The notes under the pieces were generated by a model. That model was not told the DNA's origin. It did no database searches and worked only from the letters and a program-made list of their open reading frames with translations. A DNA stretch of 64,000 bases from Cellulomonas sp. JH27-2 (GTDB lineage Bacteria; Actinomycetota; Actinomycetes; Actinomycetales; Cellulomonadaceae), in contig NZ_JACYFR010000001.1 of the NCBI RefSeq assembly GCF_014837175.1, positions 186,001-250,000 of the forward strand, read 5' to 3'. The translations under genes were made by a program, and so were the position numbers. Positions within the stretch are counted from its first letter, which is position 1. Every line of letters begins with the position of its first letter. Below are positions 17,476 to 32,494 of the stretch, in pieces.

Positions 17476-18594
17476 TCAGTGCCAGGCGCCGCGCGCGTAC
17501 TGCGGCTGCCACCCCGTCGTCGTCGCCGGTGCGACGTCGGCCGTCGGCTCGACGACGTCCAGCGCAGGCGCGGCGACCCCGAGATCGTGCGCCGCGCGCA
17601 GCGGCCAGGACGGGTCGCGCAGGGCGCCGCGCCCGACGAGGACCGCGTCCGCCTCTCCGTCGGCGAGGATCCGCTGGGCCAGGTGCGGGTCGTCGAGCAT
17701 CCCGACGGCCGCCACGGGCAGACCCGACGTCGCGCGCACCTCGGCCGCGGCCGCGACCTGGTAACCGGGCCCGACGGGGATGGGCGCGAGCGCGTTGCCG
17801 CCTGTCGAGACGTCGACGAGGTCGACGCCGTGCCCGGCGAGCTCCTTCACCACCTGCGCGACGTCGTCGACGACGAGGCCGCCGTCCAGCCAGTCGGTCG
17901 CCGAGACGCGGACCAGCAGCGGGCGTTCGTCGGGCCAGGCCGCGCGCACGGCGTCCGCCGTCTCGACCAGCAGCCGGGCACGGTTCTCGGCCGACCCGCC
18001 GTACTCGTCGTCGCGCTGGTTGGACAACGGCGAGAGGAACTGGTGCAGCAGGTAGCCGTGGGCGGCGTGCAGCTCGACGGTGTCGAAACCGGCCGCCAGC
18101 GCGCGCCGGGCCGCGGCCGCGAACTGGCCGGGCACCGCGGCGATGTCGTCGGCCGTCATAGCGCTCGGCGCCGCGTACCCCGGGAACGCCAGGTCGGACG
18201 GCCCCACCGTCCCCCACCCGCCGTCGGCCGCGGGCACGGAGCCCGACGACGCCGCGAACGGCCGGTACGTCGACGCCTTGCGCCCGGCGTGCGCGAGCTG
18301 GACCCCGACGTGCGTCCCGCGTGCGTGCACGAACGCGGTGATGCGGCGCCAGGCCGCCACCTGCTCGTCGTTCCACAGCCCCGTGTCCTGCGGGGAGATC
18401 CGCCCCTCCGGCACCACGGCGGTGGCCTCGGCGAGCAGCAGGCCGAACCCGCCCGCGGCGCGCGCCCCCAGGTGCACCAGGTGCCAGTCGCCGGGCACGC
18501 CGTCGGTGGCCGAGTACTGGCACATGGGTGCCAGCCAGGCCCGGTTGTGGAACGTGGTGCCGCGCAGGGTGATCGGGTCGAACAGGCTCGTCAT
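17476..18594 (-). CDS. NADH:flavin oxidoreductase, old yellow enzyme family (YqjM type)
   Basis: Product of 372 residues, one TIM-barrel domain. Class-specific residues of the YqjM (thermophilic-like) group are present: the cysteine in P-M-C-Q-Y near residue 25, H-L-G-A-R-A, Q-L-A-H-A-G-R-K-A, and the H-A-A-H-G-Y-L-L-H-Q-F-L-S-P-L-S-N-Q-R substrate/FMN segment. C-terminal R-I-L-A-D-G-E-A-D-A-V-L-V-G-R binds the FMN phosphate. It reduces activated alkenes such as enones with NAD(P)H; the physiological substrate is unknown. Start ATG 18594. It diverges from the formate/nitrite channel gene. Confidence 0.93.
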   Translation of the reverse strand: MTSLFDPITLRGTTFHNRAWLAPMCQYSATDGVPGDWHLVHLGARAAGGFGLLLAEATAVVPEGRISPQDTGLWNDEQVAAWRRITAFVHARGTHVGVQLAHAGRKASTYRPFAASSGSVPAADGGWGTVGPSDLAFPGYAAPSAMTADDIAAVPGQFAAAARRALAAGFDTVELHAAHGYLLHQFLSPLSNQRDDEYGGSAENRARLLVETADAVRAAWPDERPLLVRVSATDWLDGGLVVDDVAQVVKELAGHGVDLVDVSTGGNALAPIPVGPGYQVAAAAEVRATSGLPVAAVGMLDDPHLAQRILADGEADAVLVGRGALRDPSWPLRAAHDLGVAAPALDVVEPTADVAPATTTGWQPQYARGAWH

Positions 18595-18677
18595 GCGCAC
18601 GACGGTACGTGCCGTCACGGCCCGCCCGGTCCTTTCGTCCCACGAACGGGATGTGATTTCGCGACAGGCTGACACCC

Positions 18678-19580
18678 GTGCTGACCATCGCCCAGACCGT
18701 CGACGCCCACGCCCAGGCCGCCCACCACAAGGCCGAGCTGCTGCGCACCCCGGGCCTGTTCCTGGTGCGCACCGCGCTGGCCGGCGCCTACATCGGCATC
18801 GGCGTCGTCATCATGGCGACCGCGGGCGGACCGCTCGCCGCGGCGGGATCGGGCTTCACGCCGTTGGTCCAGGGCCTGGTGTTCGGCGTCGCGCTGACGA
18901 TCGTGCTGGTCGCCGGGGCGGAGCTCGCCACCTCCGCGATGATGATCCTCACCCAGGGTGCGGTCCGCGGCGTCGTCGGCTGGTGCCGCGCCGCGGTCAC
19001 GCTGCTCGCCGTGCTCGGTGGCAACCTGCTGGGCGCGATCGGCTTCGCCGCGCTCGTCCACGCCTCCGGAGTCCTCGCAGCCGGGACGCCCGGGGGTGCG
19101 GTGCTGGCCGGGATGGTCGAGCACAAGGCGCACGAGACGCTCGGCCAGCTGTTCGTCCGCGGCATCCTGTGCAACCTGCTCGTCTGCCTGGGGGTCTGGT
19201 GCTTCGGCCGTCTGCGGTCGGAGGGCGCCCGCATCGCCGTCGTCTTCGCGTGCGTCATGGTGTTCATCACCTCGGGCTTCGAGCACGTCGTCGCGAACAT
19301 GACGACGTTCTCGCTCGGCCTGATGGGCGGGCTGCCCGGCGCGAGCGTCGCCGAGATGGCGCGCAACATCGCCGCGGTCGGGCTCGGCAACACGATCGGC
19401 GGCGCCGTCCTCGTCGGCCTCGCGTACGCCTGCGGGACGCGGGCGCCGTCGCCGGTGCTCGGTGCGGCACCCGACGACGAGCCCACGCAGGTCGCGGTCG
19501 GCGTGCGGGCCCCCGCCGTCCCGCCGGCCGACACACCCGTGCCCACGCCCGGCGAGGGGGTCGCTGCCGCAATACGGTGA
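18678..19580 (+). CDS. Formate/nitrite transporter family channel
   Basis: Product of 300 residues. Six hydrophobic segments between residues 25 and 260 follow the FNT pattern, with short broken-helix motifs such as L-F-V-R-G-I-L-C-N-L-L-V-C-L and a late S-G-F-E-H-V-V-A-N-M-T that matches the conserved channel histidine region. The family moves formate, nitrite, lactate or hydrosulfide with protons. Substrate cannot be read from the sequence. The last 40 residues are a proline- and alanine-rich cytoplasmic tail, unusual in length. Start GTG 18678 lies eight bases after a CAGGCT-like -10, so the message may be leaderless. Confidence 0.9.
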   Translation: MLTIAQTVDAHAQAAHHKAELLRTPGLFLVRTALAGAYIGIGVVIMATAGGPLAAAGSGFTPLVQGLVFGVALTIVLVAGAELATSAMMILTQGAVRGVVGWCRAAVTLLAVLGGNLLGAIGFAALVHASGVLAAGTPGGAVLAGMVEHKAHETLGQLFVRGILCNLLVCLGVWCFGRLRSEGARIAVVFACVMVFITSGFEHVVANMTTFSLGLMGGLPGASVAEMARNIAAVGLGNTIGGAVLVGLAYACGTRAPSPVLGAAPDDEPTQVAVGVRAPAVPPADTPVPTPGEGVAAAIR

Positions 19581-19631
19581 GGGTGCAGGCCGACGTCATG
19601 TCGACGCGCCGCGAGCCACCCAGGAGTCCCG

Positions 19632-20696
19632 ATGCCCCCCGCCGACAGCGACCGCCCCACCGACGAGAACGCCGCCGAGCCCGGCCCCGACGCCACGATG
19701 ACCACGGACGACGGTGCGGGTGCGGAGCGTTCGTCGGACGAGCCCGCGCTCGCACCGGCCGACGAACCGCACACGTCCACGGCGGACACGTCGGAGTCCG
19801 CACACCCGGACGAGACCGTCGCCGACGCGGCTGCGAAGCCCGCGAGCACGCCCACGGCGCCGACGGCGGTGATCGGCAAGACCGAGGAACCCGCGACCGA
19901 CACCGGCCGGCACGCGGTGGTCCGCCCGGCCCCGCAGCCGCCGACGGACGTCGAGGAACCCACCCGCACGTTCGCGGTCCCGGCCCGCGTCAGCTCCCGT
20001 CAGCCGCCCGCCGAGCCTGTCGCTCCCCCTGCGCCCCACGGTCCGCCGACCGGTCCCGTGACGGCCGTCGTCGCCGCGCCCGGCACCGGACCGAGCACCA
20101 AGGAGCAGCCGGTCGTCGCGGAGACGGCACCGGACACCGGTGACACGGCCCCGCCGGAGACGACGCCGGGCTTCACGGCGCCGCCCCCGGCCGACGAGGA
20201 GCTGTTCCCCGACCCCAACGCGCCGCGGTCCACGTCCGTCGGCGCCCACATCCTCGGCGTCATCGTCGGTCTGCTCCTGGGTCCGGCCGCGGCCGGCACG
20301 CTGCTGCTCGGCCAGTCCCGGATCCTCGAGGCGCAGACCCCGGGCTGGACGGCGTCGGTCGACACGGTCGGCATCCTGCTCGTCGCCCTGGGCCTGCTGC
20401 TGCTCGGCTGGGTGGTGCTGCTGGGCGTCTGGACCCCCGCGGTCCCCATCACCGCCGGCATCGTGCTGTCGGCCCTGGGCGGTGTCGCCCTCGTCGCGCC
20501 CGGGGTCGCCCGCGACATCACGCTGCAGTACCTGGACTCGTCGGGCTGGCACCTGACCATCACGCAGGTGCTGGTCTCCGGGTCGTCGGGCACGCTGATC
20601 ACCGCCGGCTTCCTGGTGCTGCTCGCCGGGTTCGCCGCCGCCTTCGCCCGCCGCCGCGGCCTGCGGCTGGGCGAGTTCCGCGAGCGCCACCGCTGA
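19632..20696 (+). CDS. Membrane protein with long disordered acidic N-terminus
   Basis: Product of 354 residues, family not recognised. The first 195 residues are rich in D, E, P, T and A with almost no hydrophobic core and are probably disordered in the cytoplasm. The rest contains four membrane helices (about 205-230, 245-270, 272-292 and 325-345). A short positively charged tail follows. AGGAG stands ten bases before ATG 19632. It lies 51 bases after the FNT gene on the same strand. A structural or envelope role is possible, but nothing in the sequence defines it. Confidence 0.75.
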   Translation: MPPADSDRPTDENAAEPGPDATMTTDDGAGAERSSDEPALAPADEPHTSTADTSESAHPDETVADAAAKPASTPTAPTAVIGKTEEPATDTGRHAVVRPAPQPPTDVEEPTRTFAVPARVSSRQPPAEPVAPPAPHGPPTGPVTAVVAAPGTGPSTKEQPVVAETAPDTGDTAPPETTPGFTAPPPADEELFPDPNAPRSTSVGAHILGVIVGLLLGPAAAGTLLLGQSRILEAQTPGWTASVDTVGILLVALGLLLLGWVVLLGVWTPAVPITAGIVLSALGGVALVAPGVARDITLQYLDSSGWHLTITQVLVSGSSGTLITAGFLVLLAGFAAAFARRRGLRLGEFRERHR

Positions 20697-20795
20697 CCGC
20701 GGGCCGACCCGCCTGGCGCGGCGCCACCCCCCGTTCGGGCTAGAGTGCGACGGGGATCACACCCCCGCACCGATGCCGCTGCACAGGAGGTCTGC

Positions 20796-24094
<3,299 letters not shown>

Positions 24095-24106
24095 GCAGCA
24101 CCTGAA

Positions 24107-24131
24107 GCGGTTCAGGGCGTGAATCGTTTAA
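24107..24131. promoter_or_regulatory. Two operator-like elements before the mannanase gene
   Basis: CCTGAA-GCGG-TTCAGG, a 6+4+6 inverted repeat just after the serC stop, is followed at 24121-24131 by GAATCGTTTAA, identical to the element at 6845 before the xylanase gene. Both have the central CG of LacI-family sites. Regulator unknown. Confidence 0.45.
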
Positions 24132-24268
24132 GGGGATCAGCGCGCGGGCGCTGACCTGGTTGGGTGACGCCGTACCAGCCCGTCGGCCGACGAAGGTGCG
24201 GCGGGCCGGTACACGCCAAACGGCTGCCGCACGCGCGGCCACCCGATGCCCCGGAACGAGGATGTCCC

Positions 24269-25726
<1,458 letters not shown>

Positions 25727-25741
25727 CCCGCTGACCGGGAA

Positions 25742-25775
25742 GGGGGTGCCGAGCCGGGGCCGGCTCGGCACCCCC
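25742..25775. terminator. 16-bp hairpin between convergent mannanase and flavoprotein genes
   Basis: Left arm 25742-25757 and right arm 25760-25775 form a GC-rich palindrome; about 14 pairs can form with a tetraloop. It can end both convergent transcripts. Confidence 0.8.
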
Positions 25776-25793
25776 GTTCGTTCATGCCTCGGG

Positions 25794-27203
25794 TCAGTCC
25801 CGAACAGTCCGCTTCAGGACCGCACGCAGGCGCGTGACGGCCTCGCGGCCGGCGCGGTTCGCGCCGATCGTCGACGCGCTGGGGCCGTAGCCGACGAGCT
25901 GGATGCGCGGGTCGGCGACGACGGCGGTGCCGTCCATGACGATGCCGCCGCCCGGTCCGCGCAGGTGCAGCGGCGCCAGGTGGTCGAGCGCGGCGCGGAA
26001 CCCGGTGCACCACAGCAGCGTCGCGGCCTCGACGGACGACGGGCCGTCCGCCCAGCCCTCGTCGGCCGGCGACCCGTCCCACTCGACGCCCGTGGGTGTG
26101 ATCCGGCTGAACGCGGGCCGCGCGACGAGCACGCCGGACTCGATCCCGGCGCGGTAGGCGTCGGTCAGCGGCAGACCCGTCACGCTGACGACGCTCTGCG
26201 GCGGGAGCCCGGCGCGTGTGCGCTCCTCGACGAGCGCGACCGCCGCCCGGCCGACCTCCGGCGTGAACTCCTCGTCGCGCCACAGCGGCGGCCGGCGCGT
26301 CACCCAGGTGGTGGTCGTGACGCGGGACAGCGCGAGCAGCAGCTGCACGGCCGACGTCCCGCCGCCGATCACCACGACGTGCCCGTCGGCCAACGCCTCA
26401 GGGGTCGTGTAGTCGTGCGTGTGCAGCTGGCGCCCCCGGAACTGACCCTGCCCGGGGTACGCCGGCCAGAACGGCTTGGTCCACGTCCCTGACGCGTTCA
26501 CCAGACCACGCGCCCGCCACACGACACGCTCGTCCGGCCGGTCCACGACGTGCGACTCGACCAGCAGCCGGCCGTCGTCGTCGCGCACGCGAGCCACGCG
26601 CACGGGACGCTGCACCTGCAGGTCGAAGGCGTCCTCGTACTGGGCGAAGTAGTACGGCACCGCACGCGCGGCCGGCTCGGTCGGGTCCGGCACGAGCAGC
26701 GGCATGCCCGGCAGCTCGTGCACGCCGTGCGCGTCGGCCATCGTCAGACCGGGCCAGCGGTGCTGCCACGCGCCGCCGGGCTGCGGCGCCTCGTCGAGCA
26801 CGACGAAGGTTCGCTCGGCGTCCTCCCACCCGCGCTCCCCCGCCGCGGAGAAGCCGTGGGCTCGCAGGTGATAGGCGGCCGACAGCCCGGCCTGGCCCGC
26901 GCCGACGACCACGACGTCGACATCCACGGGCGCGTCCGCGCCGCCCTCGGCGCGTTCCCGACGTCGGCGCCGGGTGTCCCGCTTCTCCCGCAGCGCACGC
27001 CGCGAACCGGCACGAGGCGCGACCGTGTGCTGCGGCTCGTCGGGTGTGGCTGCGTCGGGCACGTGATCCGGCGCGCCGACGCGCGGGACGGGTGTGGAGT
27101 GCACCGCACCCTCGTCGTCGAACGTGAGCACGAGCTCGACGGTGTCGTCCGTCCGCCGGACAGGGGCCGACCCTGCGGCTTGCTCGTCCGAAGCCGGCTC
27201 CAT
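25794..27203 (-). CDS. FAD/NAD(P)-binding monooxygenase-like flavoprotein
   Basis: Product of 469 residues. The first 95 residues are charged and low-complexity. The FAD dinucleotide-binding motif V-V-V-G-A-G-Q-A-G-L-S starts near residue 98, and a second Rossmann motif V-V-I-G-G-G-T-S-A-V lies near 272. Between them are P-G-G-A-W-Q-H-R-W and the G-x-W-T-K-P-F-W-P-A-Y-P-G stretch seen in flavin-containing and Baeyer-Villiger-type monooxygenases. A late L-L-W-C-T-G-F-R matches the family's D/C-T-G motif. Substrate unknown. No signal peptide. The start is ATG 27203; it diverges from mshD. Confidence 0.85.
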   Translation of the reverse strand: MEPASDEQAAGSAPVRRTDDTVELVLTFDDEGAVHSTPVPRVGAPDHVPDAATPDEPQHTVAPRAGSRRALREKRDTRRRRRERAEGGADAPVDVDVVVVGAGQAGLSAAYHLRAHGFSAAGERGWEDAERTFVVLDEAPQPGGAWQHRWPGLTMADAHGVHELPGMPLLVPDPTEPAARAVPYYFAQYEDAFDLQVQRPVRVARVRDDDGRLLVESHVVDRPDERVVWRARGLVNASGTWTKPFWPAYPGQGQFRGRQLHTHDYTTPEALADGHVVVIGGGTSAVQLLLALSRVTTTTWVTRRPPLWRDEEFTPEVGRAAVALVEERTRAGLPPQSVVSVTGLPLTDAYRAGIESGVLVARPAFSRITPTGVEWDGSPADEGWADGPSSVEAATLLWCTGFRAALDHLAPLHLRGPGGGIVMDGTAVVADPRIQLVGYGPSASTIGANRAGREAVTRLRAVLKRTVRD

Positions 27204-27294
27204 GGCTCCCCACGGTACCCCGGGCGCCTGCCGCCCCCGGCACGGGTCCAGGGTTCACCCACGGGAACCGTCCAGGTCGTGGTGAGATGGACGG

Positions 27295-28248
27295 ATGTCC
27301 GACGTACAGATCGAGGTCGTGAGCGGACCGCTCGACGGCGCCACCGCCGACGACGTCCGCCTCCTGGCCGGCCGTGCCGCCCAGGAGGACGGCACCGCGC
27401 CGCTGTCGGAGCAGCCGCTGCTGTGGCTGCAGGACGACGAGGCGCGGGTGTCGCACGTGCTGGCACGACGCGAGGACGCGCTCGTCGGCTACGCCCAGCT
27501 CGACCTCTCGCTGACGGCGACGGCCCGCGGCGAGCTCGTCGTCGACCCCGCGCACCGCCGGCACGGCGCGGGGACCGCGCTGCTCGACGCGGCGCGCTCG
27601 CTCGCTCACGCCGTCCCGGACCGCGTCCTGCACGTGTGGTCGCACGGCGACCTGCCGGCCGCGCGCGCGTTCGCGGACGCCGCCGGGATGCCCGCGGTCC
27701 GTGAGCTGTGGCAGATGCGGCTGGAGCAGGACGACACCCCGCGCGACGTTCCCCTTCCCGCGGGCGTCACGATGCGCACGTTCGTGCCCGGCCAGGACGA
27801 GGAGGCGTGGCGCCGCGTCAACTCGCGCGCGTTCGCCTACCACCCCGAGCAGGGCCGGATGACGAAGGCCGACCTGCGGGCCCGCGAGTCCGAGGACTGG
27901 TTCGACCCCGACGGCTTCCTGCTCGTCGAGCGCGACGGTCAGCTGCTGGGGTCGGTGTGGACCAAGGTGCACGCTGCTGGCGAGCACGGGCCGGCGCCCG
28001 TCGGCGAGATCTACGTCGTGGGCGTCGACCCGGACGCCCAGGGTCTGGGACTGGGCCGCGCGCTGACGGCCGCGGGGCTCGACCACCTGGCCGCGCGCGG
28101 CCTGCGCACGGTCATCCTCTACACGGGCGCGGAGAACGAGGTCGCGATCCGGACGTACCGCCGCGCGGGGTTCGCCCATGCCTCGAGCGACGTGATGTTC
28201 GGTTCGGATACCCGGCGTTCACCCATCGGTGCCACGATGGCGTCATGA
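27295..28248 (+). CDS. mshD: Mycothiol synthase
   Basis: Product of 317 residues with two tandem GNAT domains. The N-terminal one has [19 protein letters not shown], the C-terminal, active one has [18 protein letters not shown] acetyl-CoA motif and the [19 protein letters not shown] end typical of MshD. It acetylates the cysteine of Cys-GlcN-inositol, the last step to mycothiol, the main low-molecular thiol of actinobacteria. Start ATG 27295. Its stop overlaps the ppk start by four bases (ATGA). Confidence 0.95.
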   Translation: MSDVQIEVVSGPLDGATADDVRLLAGRAAQEDGTAPLSEQPLLWLQDDEARVSHVLARREDALVGYAQLDLSLTATARGELVVDPAHRRHGAGTALLDAARSLAHAVPDRVLHVWSHGDLPAARAFADAAGMPAVRELWQMRLEQDDTPRDVPLPAGVTMRTFVPGQDEEAWRRVNSRAFAYHPEQGRMTKADLRARESEDWFDPDGFLLVERDGQLLGSVWTKVHAAGEHGPAPVGEIYVVGVDPDAQGLGLGRALTAAGLDHLAARGLRTVILYTGAENEVAIRTYRRAGFAHASSDVMFGSDTRRSPIGATMAS

Positions 28249-30494
28249 CCGACGCCTCGATCCTGGACAGCGAGCTCGCCGCCCATATCGCCGAGCACCT
28301 CGAAGCCCCTCTCGCCGCAGACGGCGGCGCGCCCGACGACGCGCAGGCGCCCCTGCCCGAGGACCGGTTCGGCGATCGCGAGCTGTCGTGGCTGGCGTTC
28401 AACCAGCGCGTGCTCGAGCTTGCGGAGGACCCGGATCTGCCGCTGCTGGAGCGGGTGCGGTTCCTCGCGATCTTCGCGTCCAACCTCGACGAGTTCTTCA
28501 TGGTGCGCGTCGCCGGCCTCAAGCGCCGCATCGCCACCGGGATCGCGGTCACGGCCGCATCCGGCCTGGCGCCCCGCCAGGTGCTGGACTCGATCAGCGA
28601 GCACGCGCACGCCCTGATGAACCGGCACGCGCGCGTGTTCGCCGAGCAGGTGAAGCCGGCGCTGGCCGGTGAGGGCATCACGCTCGTGCGCTGGCAGGAC
28701 CTGGGCGAGAGCGAGCAGGACCGCCTGCGCAAGTTCTTCCGCCGACAGATCTTCCCGGTGCTGACGCCGCTGGCCGTGGACCCCGCGCACCCGTTCCCGT
28801 ACATCTCCGGCCTGTCGCTCAACCTCGCGGTCGTCGTCGTGAACCCCGCCACAGGCAAGGAGCACTTCGCGCGCGTCAAGGTCCCGCCCCTGCTGCCGCG
28901 GTTCATCGCGGTGGACGCGAGCGGTCGGCCCAGCGCGCCCGACGAGCAGACGGCCAGCGTGGAGAAGGGCCCCACCAGCTTCGTACCCGTCGAGGACGTC
29001 ATCTCCGAGCACCTGGAGCACCTGTTCCCCGGCATGGAGGTGCACGAGCACCACACGTTCCGCGTCACGCGCAACGAGGACGTGGAGGTCGAGGAGGACG
29101 ACGCCGAGAACCTCCTCAAAGCGATGGAGAAGGAGCTGCTGCGCCGCAGGTTCGGCCCGCCCGTCCGTCTCGAGATCGCCGAGGGCATCAGCCCGCGCAT
29201 CCGCAAGCTCCTCATCCGCGAGCTGGGGATGGCCGACGAGGAGGTCTACGAGCTGCCCGCGCCGCTCGACCAGACCGGCCTGACCGTCATCGCCGACCTG
29301 GATCGCGCCGAGCTGCAGTACCCCCGTTTCGTCCCGACGACGCACCGCCAGCTCGCCGAGGTGGAGAGCGCGACGCCGTCGGACATGTTCGCCAAGATCC
29401 GCGAGCGCGACATCCTGCTCCACCATCCGTACGACTCGTTCTCCACGAGCGTGCAGACGTTCCTGGAGCAGGCCGCCGCCGACCCGCAGGTGCTGGCCAT
29501 CAAGCAGACGCTCTACCGCACGTCGGGCGACTCCCCCATCGTCGACGCCCTCATCGACGCCGCCCAGGCGGGCAAGCAGGTGCTGGCCCTCGTCGAGATC
29601 AAGGCGCGGTTCGACGAGCAGAACAACATCTCCTGGGCCCGCAAGCTGGAGCAGGCCGGCGTGCACGTCGTCTACGGCATCGTCGGCCTCAAGACGCACT
29701 GCAAGCTCAGCATGGTGGTGCGCCAGGAGTCCGACGGGCTGCGCCGCTACAGCCACGTCGGGACCGGCAACTACCACCCCAAGACGGCACGCCTGTACAC
29801 CGACCTCGGGCTGCTCACGGCCGACGTCGAGGTGGGCCAGGACCTGACCCGGCTGTTCAACCAGCTCTCCGGGTACGCGCCCAAGAGCCGGTTCCACCGC
29901 CTGCTCGTCGCGCCGCGCAGCGTGCGCACGGGCCTGATCGAACGGATCGAGCGCGAGGCCCGCGCGGCCGTCGCCGGTGAGCCCGCGTGGATCAAGATCA
30001 AGGTCAACTCGATGGTCGACGAGGCCACGATCGACGCTCTCTACCGCGCCTCGCAGGCGGGTGTCCCGGTCGACATCGTCGTGCGCGGCATCTGCTCGCT
30101 GCGCCCCGGCGTGCCCGGCCTCAGCGAGAACATCCGCGTCCGCTCCATCCTGGGACGCTTCCTCGAGCACTCGCGCATCTTCGCCTTCGCGCACAGCGTC
30201 CCGGGCGACGAGGACACCTTCGAGGGGCCTGACGTGCTCATCGGGAGCGCGGACCTCATGCACCGCAACCTGGATCGCCGGGTGGAGGCGCTCGTGCGGA
30301 TCGCTGACCCCGATCAGGTCACCGAGCTCGTCGACCTGATCGACGAGTCCATGGACGACGCGACCTCGTCGTGGCACCTCGAGCCGGACGACACGTGGAC
30401 CCGGCACGCCAAGGACGCCGACGGCGCGCCGCTCGTCGACCTGCAGTCCGTGCTGATCCAGCGCCAGCGCCGGCGCCCGGGATCGGTCAGGTGA
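28245..30494 (+). CDS. ppk: Polyphosphate kinase 1
   Basis: Product of 749 residues. The N-terminal domain contains [15 protein letters not shown] and [10 protein letters not shown]. The head domain follows. The two phospholipase-D-like catalytic domains include [27 protein letters not shown] with the phosphorylated histidine, and [27 protein letters not shown]. It makes polyphosphate from ATP. Second gene of the mshD-ppk-mutT1 run, joined by four-base overlaps on both sides. The phosphate transporter genes lie just beyond, on the other strand. Confidence 0.97.
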   Translation: MTDASILDSELAAHIAEHLEAPLAADGGAPDDAQAPLPEDRFGDRELSWLAFNQRVLELAEDPDLPLLERVRFLAIFASNLDEFFMVRVAGLKRRIATGIAVTAASGLAPRQVLDSISEHAHALMNRHARVFAEQVKPALAGEGITLVRWQDLGESEQDRLRKFFRRQIFPVLTPLAVDPAHPFPYISGLSLNLAVVVVNPATGKEHFARVKVPPLLPRFIAVDASGRPSAPDEQTASVEKGPTSFVPVEDVISEHLEHLFPGMEVHEHHTFRVTRNEDVEVEEDDAENLLKAMEKELLRRRFGPPVRLEIAEGISPRIRKLLIRELGMADEEVYELPAPLDQTGLTVIADLDRAELQYPRFVPTTHRQLAEVESATPSDMFAKIRERDILLHHPYDSFSTSVQTFLEQAAADPQVLAIKQTLYRTSGDSPIVDALIDAAQAGKQVLALVEIKARFDEQNNISWARKLEQAGVHVVYGIVGLKTHCKLSMVVRQESDGLRRYSHVGTGNYHPKTARLYTDLGLLTADVEVGQDLTRLFNQLSGYAPKSRFHRLLVAPRSVRTGLIERIEREARAAVAGEPAWIKIKVNSMVDEATIDALYRASQAGVPVDIVVRGICSLRPGVPGLSENIRVRSILGRFLEHSRIFAFAHSVPGDEDTFEGPDVLIGSADLMHRNLDRRVEALVRIADPDQVTELVDLIDESMDDATSSWHLEPDDTWTRHAKDADGAPLVDLQSVLIQRQRRRPGSVR

Positions 30495-31468
30495 GCTCTC
30501 CGGGGACACGGACGGTCGTCGAGGCCGCCGGGGCGCTCGTCTGGCGCGTCCGCACGGGCCGCCTGCAGGTCGCGCTCGTCCACCGACCGCGCTACCGCGA
30601 CTGGTCGTGGCCCAAGGGCAAGCTGGACCCCGGCGAGTCGATCGTGCAGGCCGCGTGGCGCGAGGTCGCCGAGGAGACCCAGCAGGACGTCGTGCTCGGC
30701 ATCCCGCTGCCCGGCCTCGAGTACCGGATCTCCGACGGACGCACCAAACGCGTGCACTACTGGGCCGCACAGGTGGCGGGCCGGGTGGACGCCGCCGCGC
30801 TGCGCGCCCGTCCGCCCGTCCCCCGGGCGTCGACGCACGAGATCGACGACGTGCGCTGGTTCGACGTCGACGCCGCCGGGGCGCGGCTCACGCGGCCCGA
30901 GGACAACGCGCCGCTCGTCGCGCTCGTCGACGCGCACGCCAAGGGACGGCTGGACACCCGGGCCCTCGTGGTCGCGCGGCACGGGACGGCCGTCAAGCGT
31001 CACGCGTGGAAGGGCGGCGAGCTGGACCGGCCACTGACCCGCGAGGGCGCCGACCAGGCGAAGGCCCTGGTGCCGATCCTGTCCGCCTTCGGCGTCACGC
31101 GCGTCGTGACGAGCGCGTGGGCGCGGTGCGCCGCGACGGTCCAGCCGTACGCCGCCGCCGCTCAGGTGCCGGGCGAGGTGTCGTCGCTGCTGACCGAGCA
31201 CGAGCACTCGTCGTCCCCCGCTCGGGTGGCCCGGCAGGTCGTCGACCTGCTGGAGTGGCCCGGCGACAGCGTGCTGTGCACGCACCGGCCCGTGCTGCCG
31301 ACGGTCGTCGACGTGCTGGCGCAGCACACGCGGCGCGCCGTCGCCGACGAACTGCCGACGGGCGACCCGTTCCTGGAGCCCGGCGAGGCGCTCGTCGCGC
31401 ACGTCGCCCAGACCGCCAAGGGCCCGCGCGTGGTCGCCGTCGAGCGGCACGAGCCGGTCGTCGGCTGA
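30491..31468 (+). CDS. mutT1: MutT1-like NUDIX hydrolase fused to histidine phosphatase
   Basis: Product of 325 residues. Residues 8-140 are a NUDIX domain with G-K-L-D-P-G-E-S then R-E-V-A-E-E-T (the last G of the box is Q). Residues 155-325 are a phosphoglycerate-mutase-like histidine phosphatase with V-A-R-H-G-T-A near the start and C-T-H-R-P-V-L near the end. This two-domain form is the actinobacterial MutT1, which removes 8-oxo-dGTP or dinucleoside polyphosphates. GTG 30491 overlaps the ppk stop (GTGA), so it is translated with ppk. Confidence 0.93.
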   Translation: MSSPGTRTVVEAAGALVWRVRTGRLQVALVHRPRYRDWSWPKGKLDPGESIVQAAWREVAEETQQDVVLGIPLPGLEYRISDGRTKRVHYWAAQVAGRVDAAALRARPPVPRASTHEIDDVRWFDVDAAGARLTRPEDNAPLVALVDAHAKGRLDTRALVVARHGTAVKRHAWKGGELDRPLTREGADQAKALVPILSAFGVTRVVTSAWARCAATVQPYAAAAQVPGEVSSLLTEHEHSSSPARVARQVVDLLEWPGDSVLCTHRPVLPTVVDVLAQHTRRAVADELPTGDPFLEPGEALVAHVAQTAKGPRVVAVERHEPVVG

Positions 31469-31487
31469 CAGACGCCCGGGCGACGTC

Positions 31488-32489
31488 CTACAGGAAGATG
31501 TTCAGGACCAGGTAGACCAGCGCCGCGACGACAGCCGCCGCCGGGATCGTCAGGACCCATGCCACGGCGATGTTCTTGGCCACGCCCCACCGCACGGCCG
31601 ACGCGCGCTTGGTGGCGCCGACGCCCATGATCGCCGATGTCACCGTGTGCGTGGTGGAGACCGGAGCCTGCAGGACGTACGCGTTGAAGTACAGGACCGT
31701 CGCCGACACGGACTCGGCGACGAAGCCGCGTGCCGGGTCCACCTCGATGATCTTGCGGCCCAGCGTGCGCATGATGCGCCAGCCGCCCGAGTACGTCCCC
31801 GCCGAGATCGCGGCGGCCGCGCAGACCTTGACCCACAGCGGGATGCCGGCGTGCTTGTCGGCCCAGCCGACCGTCAGCAGTGCCAGGTAGATGACACCCA
31901 TCGTCTTCTGCGCGTCCTGCAGGCCGTGACCGAGGGCCATCGCGGAGGCGGACACGGTCTGCGCGAGCCGGAACCGGCGCATCGTCTTGGCCGGCGCCTT
32001 GTTCCGCAGCAGCCACAGGACGCCAACCATGATCGCGAACGCGAGGCCGAACCCGACCAACGGCGAGATCACCATCGGGAGCACGACCTTGTCGTACACC
32101 GAGCTCCAGTACACGCCTAGGCTCGCCGCAAGGCCGGCACCCACGAGGCCGCCGATCAGCGCGTGGGTCGACGACGACGGCAGGCCGAACCACCACGTGA
32201 TGAGGTTCCAGCCGATCGCACCCACGAGAGCGGCGACGATCACCACGAGCGCCTGGTGACCGGAGGCGTCCTTGAGGTCGACGATGGACGTCGCGATGGT
32301 CTCCGCGACGGCCGTGCCCAGCAGGGCGCCGACGAAGTTCATGATCGCGGCCATGGTGAGCGCCACGCGCGGCGTCAGGGCCCGTGTCGAGACCGATGTC
32401 GCGATGGCGTTGGCCGCGTCGTGAAAACCATTGGTGTAGTCGAAGCCGAGCGCGAGCGCGATGACGACGACGACGAGTGCTGCCTCCAC
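31488..32489 (-). CDS. pit: Low-affinity inorganic phosphate transporter (Pit)
   Basis: Product of 333 residues with about ten membrane segments. The two inverted PiT signatures are clear: D-Y-T-N-G-F-H-D-A-A-N-A-I-A near the N-terminus and P-V-S-T-T-H-T-V-T-S-A-I near the C-terminus, with P-S-S-S-T-H-A-L-I-G-G in between. It imports metal-phosphate with protons. GTG start 32489, five bases after the DUF47 gene, which is its usual partner. The downstream end faces the ppk-mutT1 operon. Confidence 0.95.
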   Translation of the reverse strand: MEAALVVVVIALALGFDYTNGFHDAANAIATSVSTRALTPRVALTMAAIMNFVGALLGTAVAETIATSIVDLKDASGHQALVVIVAALVGAIGWNLITWWFGLPSSSTHALIGGLVGAGLAASLGVYWSSVYDKVVLPMVISPLVGFGLAFAIMVGVLWLLRNKAPAKTMRRFRLAQTVSASAMALGHGLQDAQKTMGVIYLALLTVGWADKHAGIPLWVKVCAAAAISAGTYSGGWRIMRTLGRKIIEVDPARGFVAESVSATVLYFNAYVLQAPVSTTHTVTSAIMGVGATKRASAVRWGVAKNIAVAWVLTIPAAAVVAALVYLVLNIFL

Positions 32490-32494
32490 CCGGC

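Noticed and set aside
24164-24268. Longer N-terminus of the mannanase
   Set aside because: The extra residues are Arg/Pro-rich and precede a full signal peptide. ATG 24269 has its own ribosome binding site.
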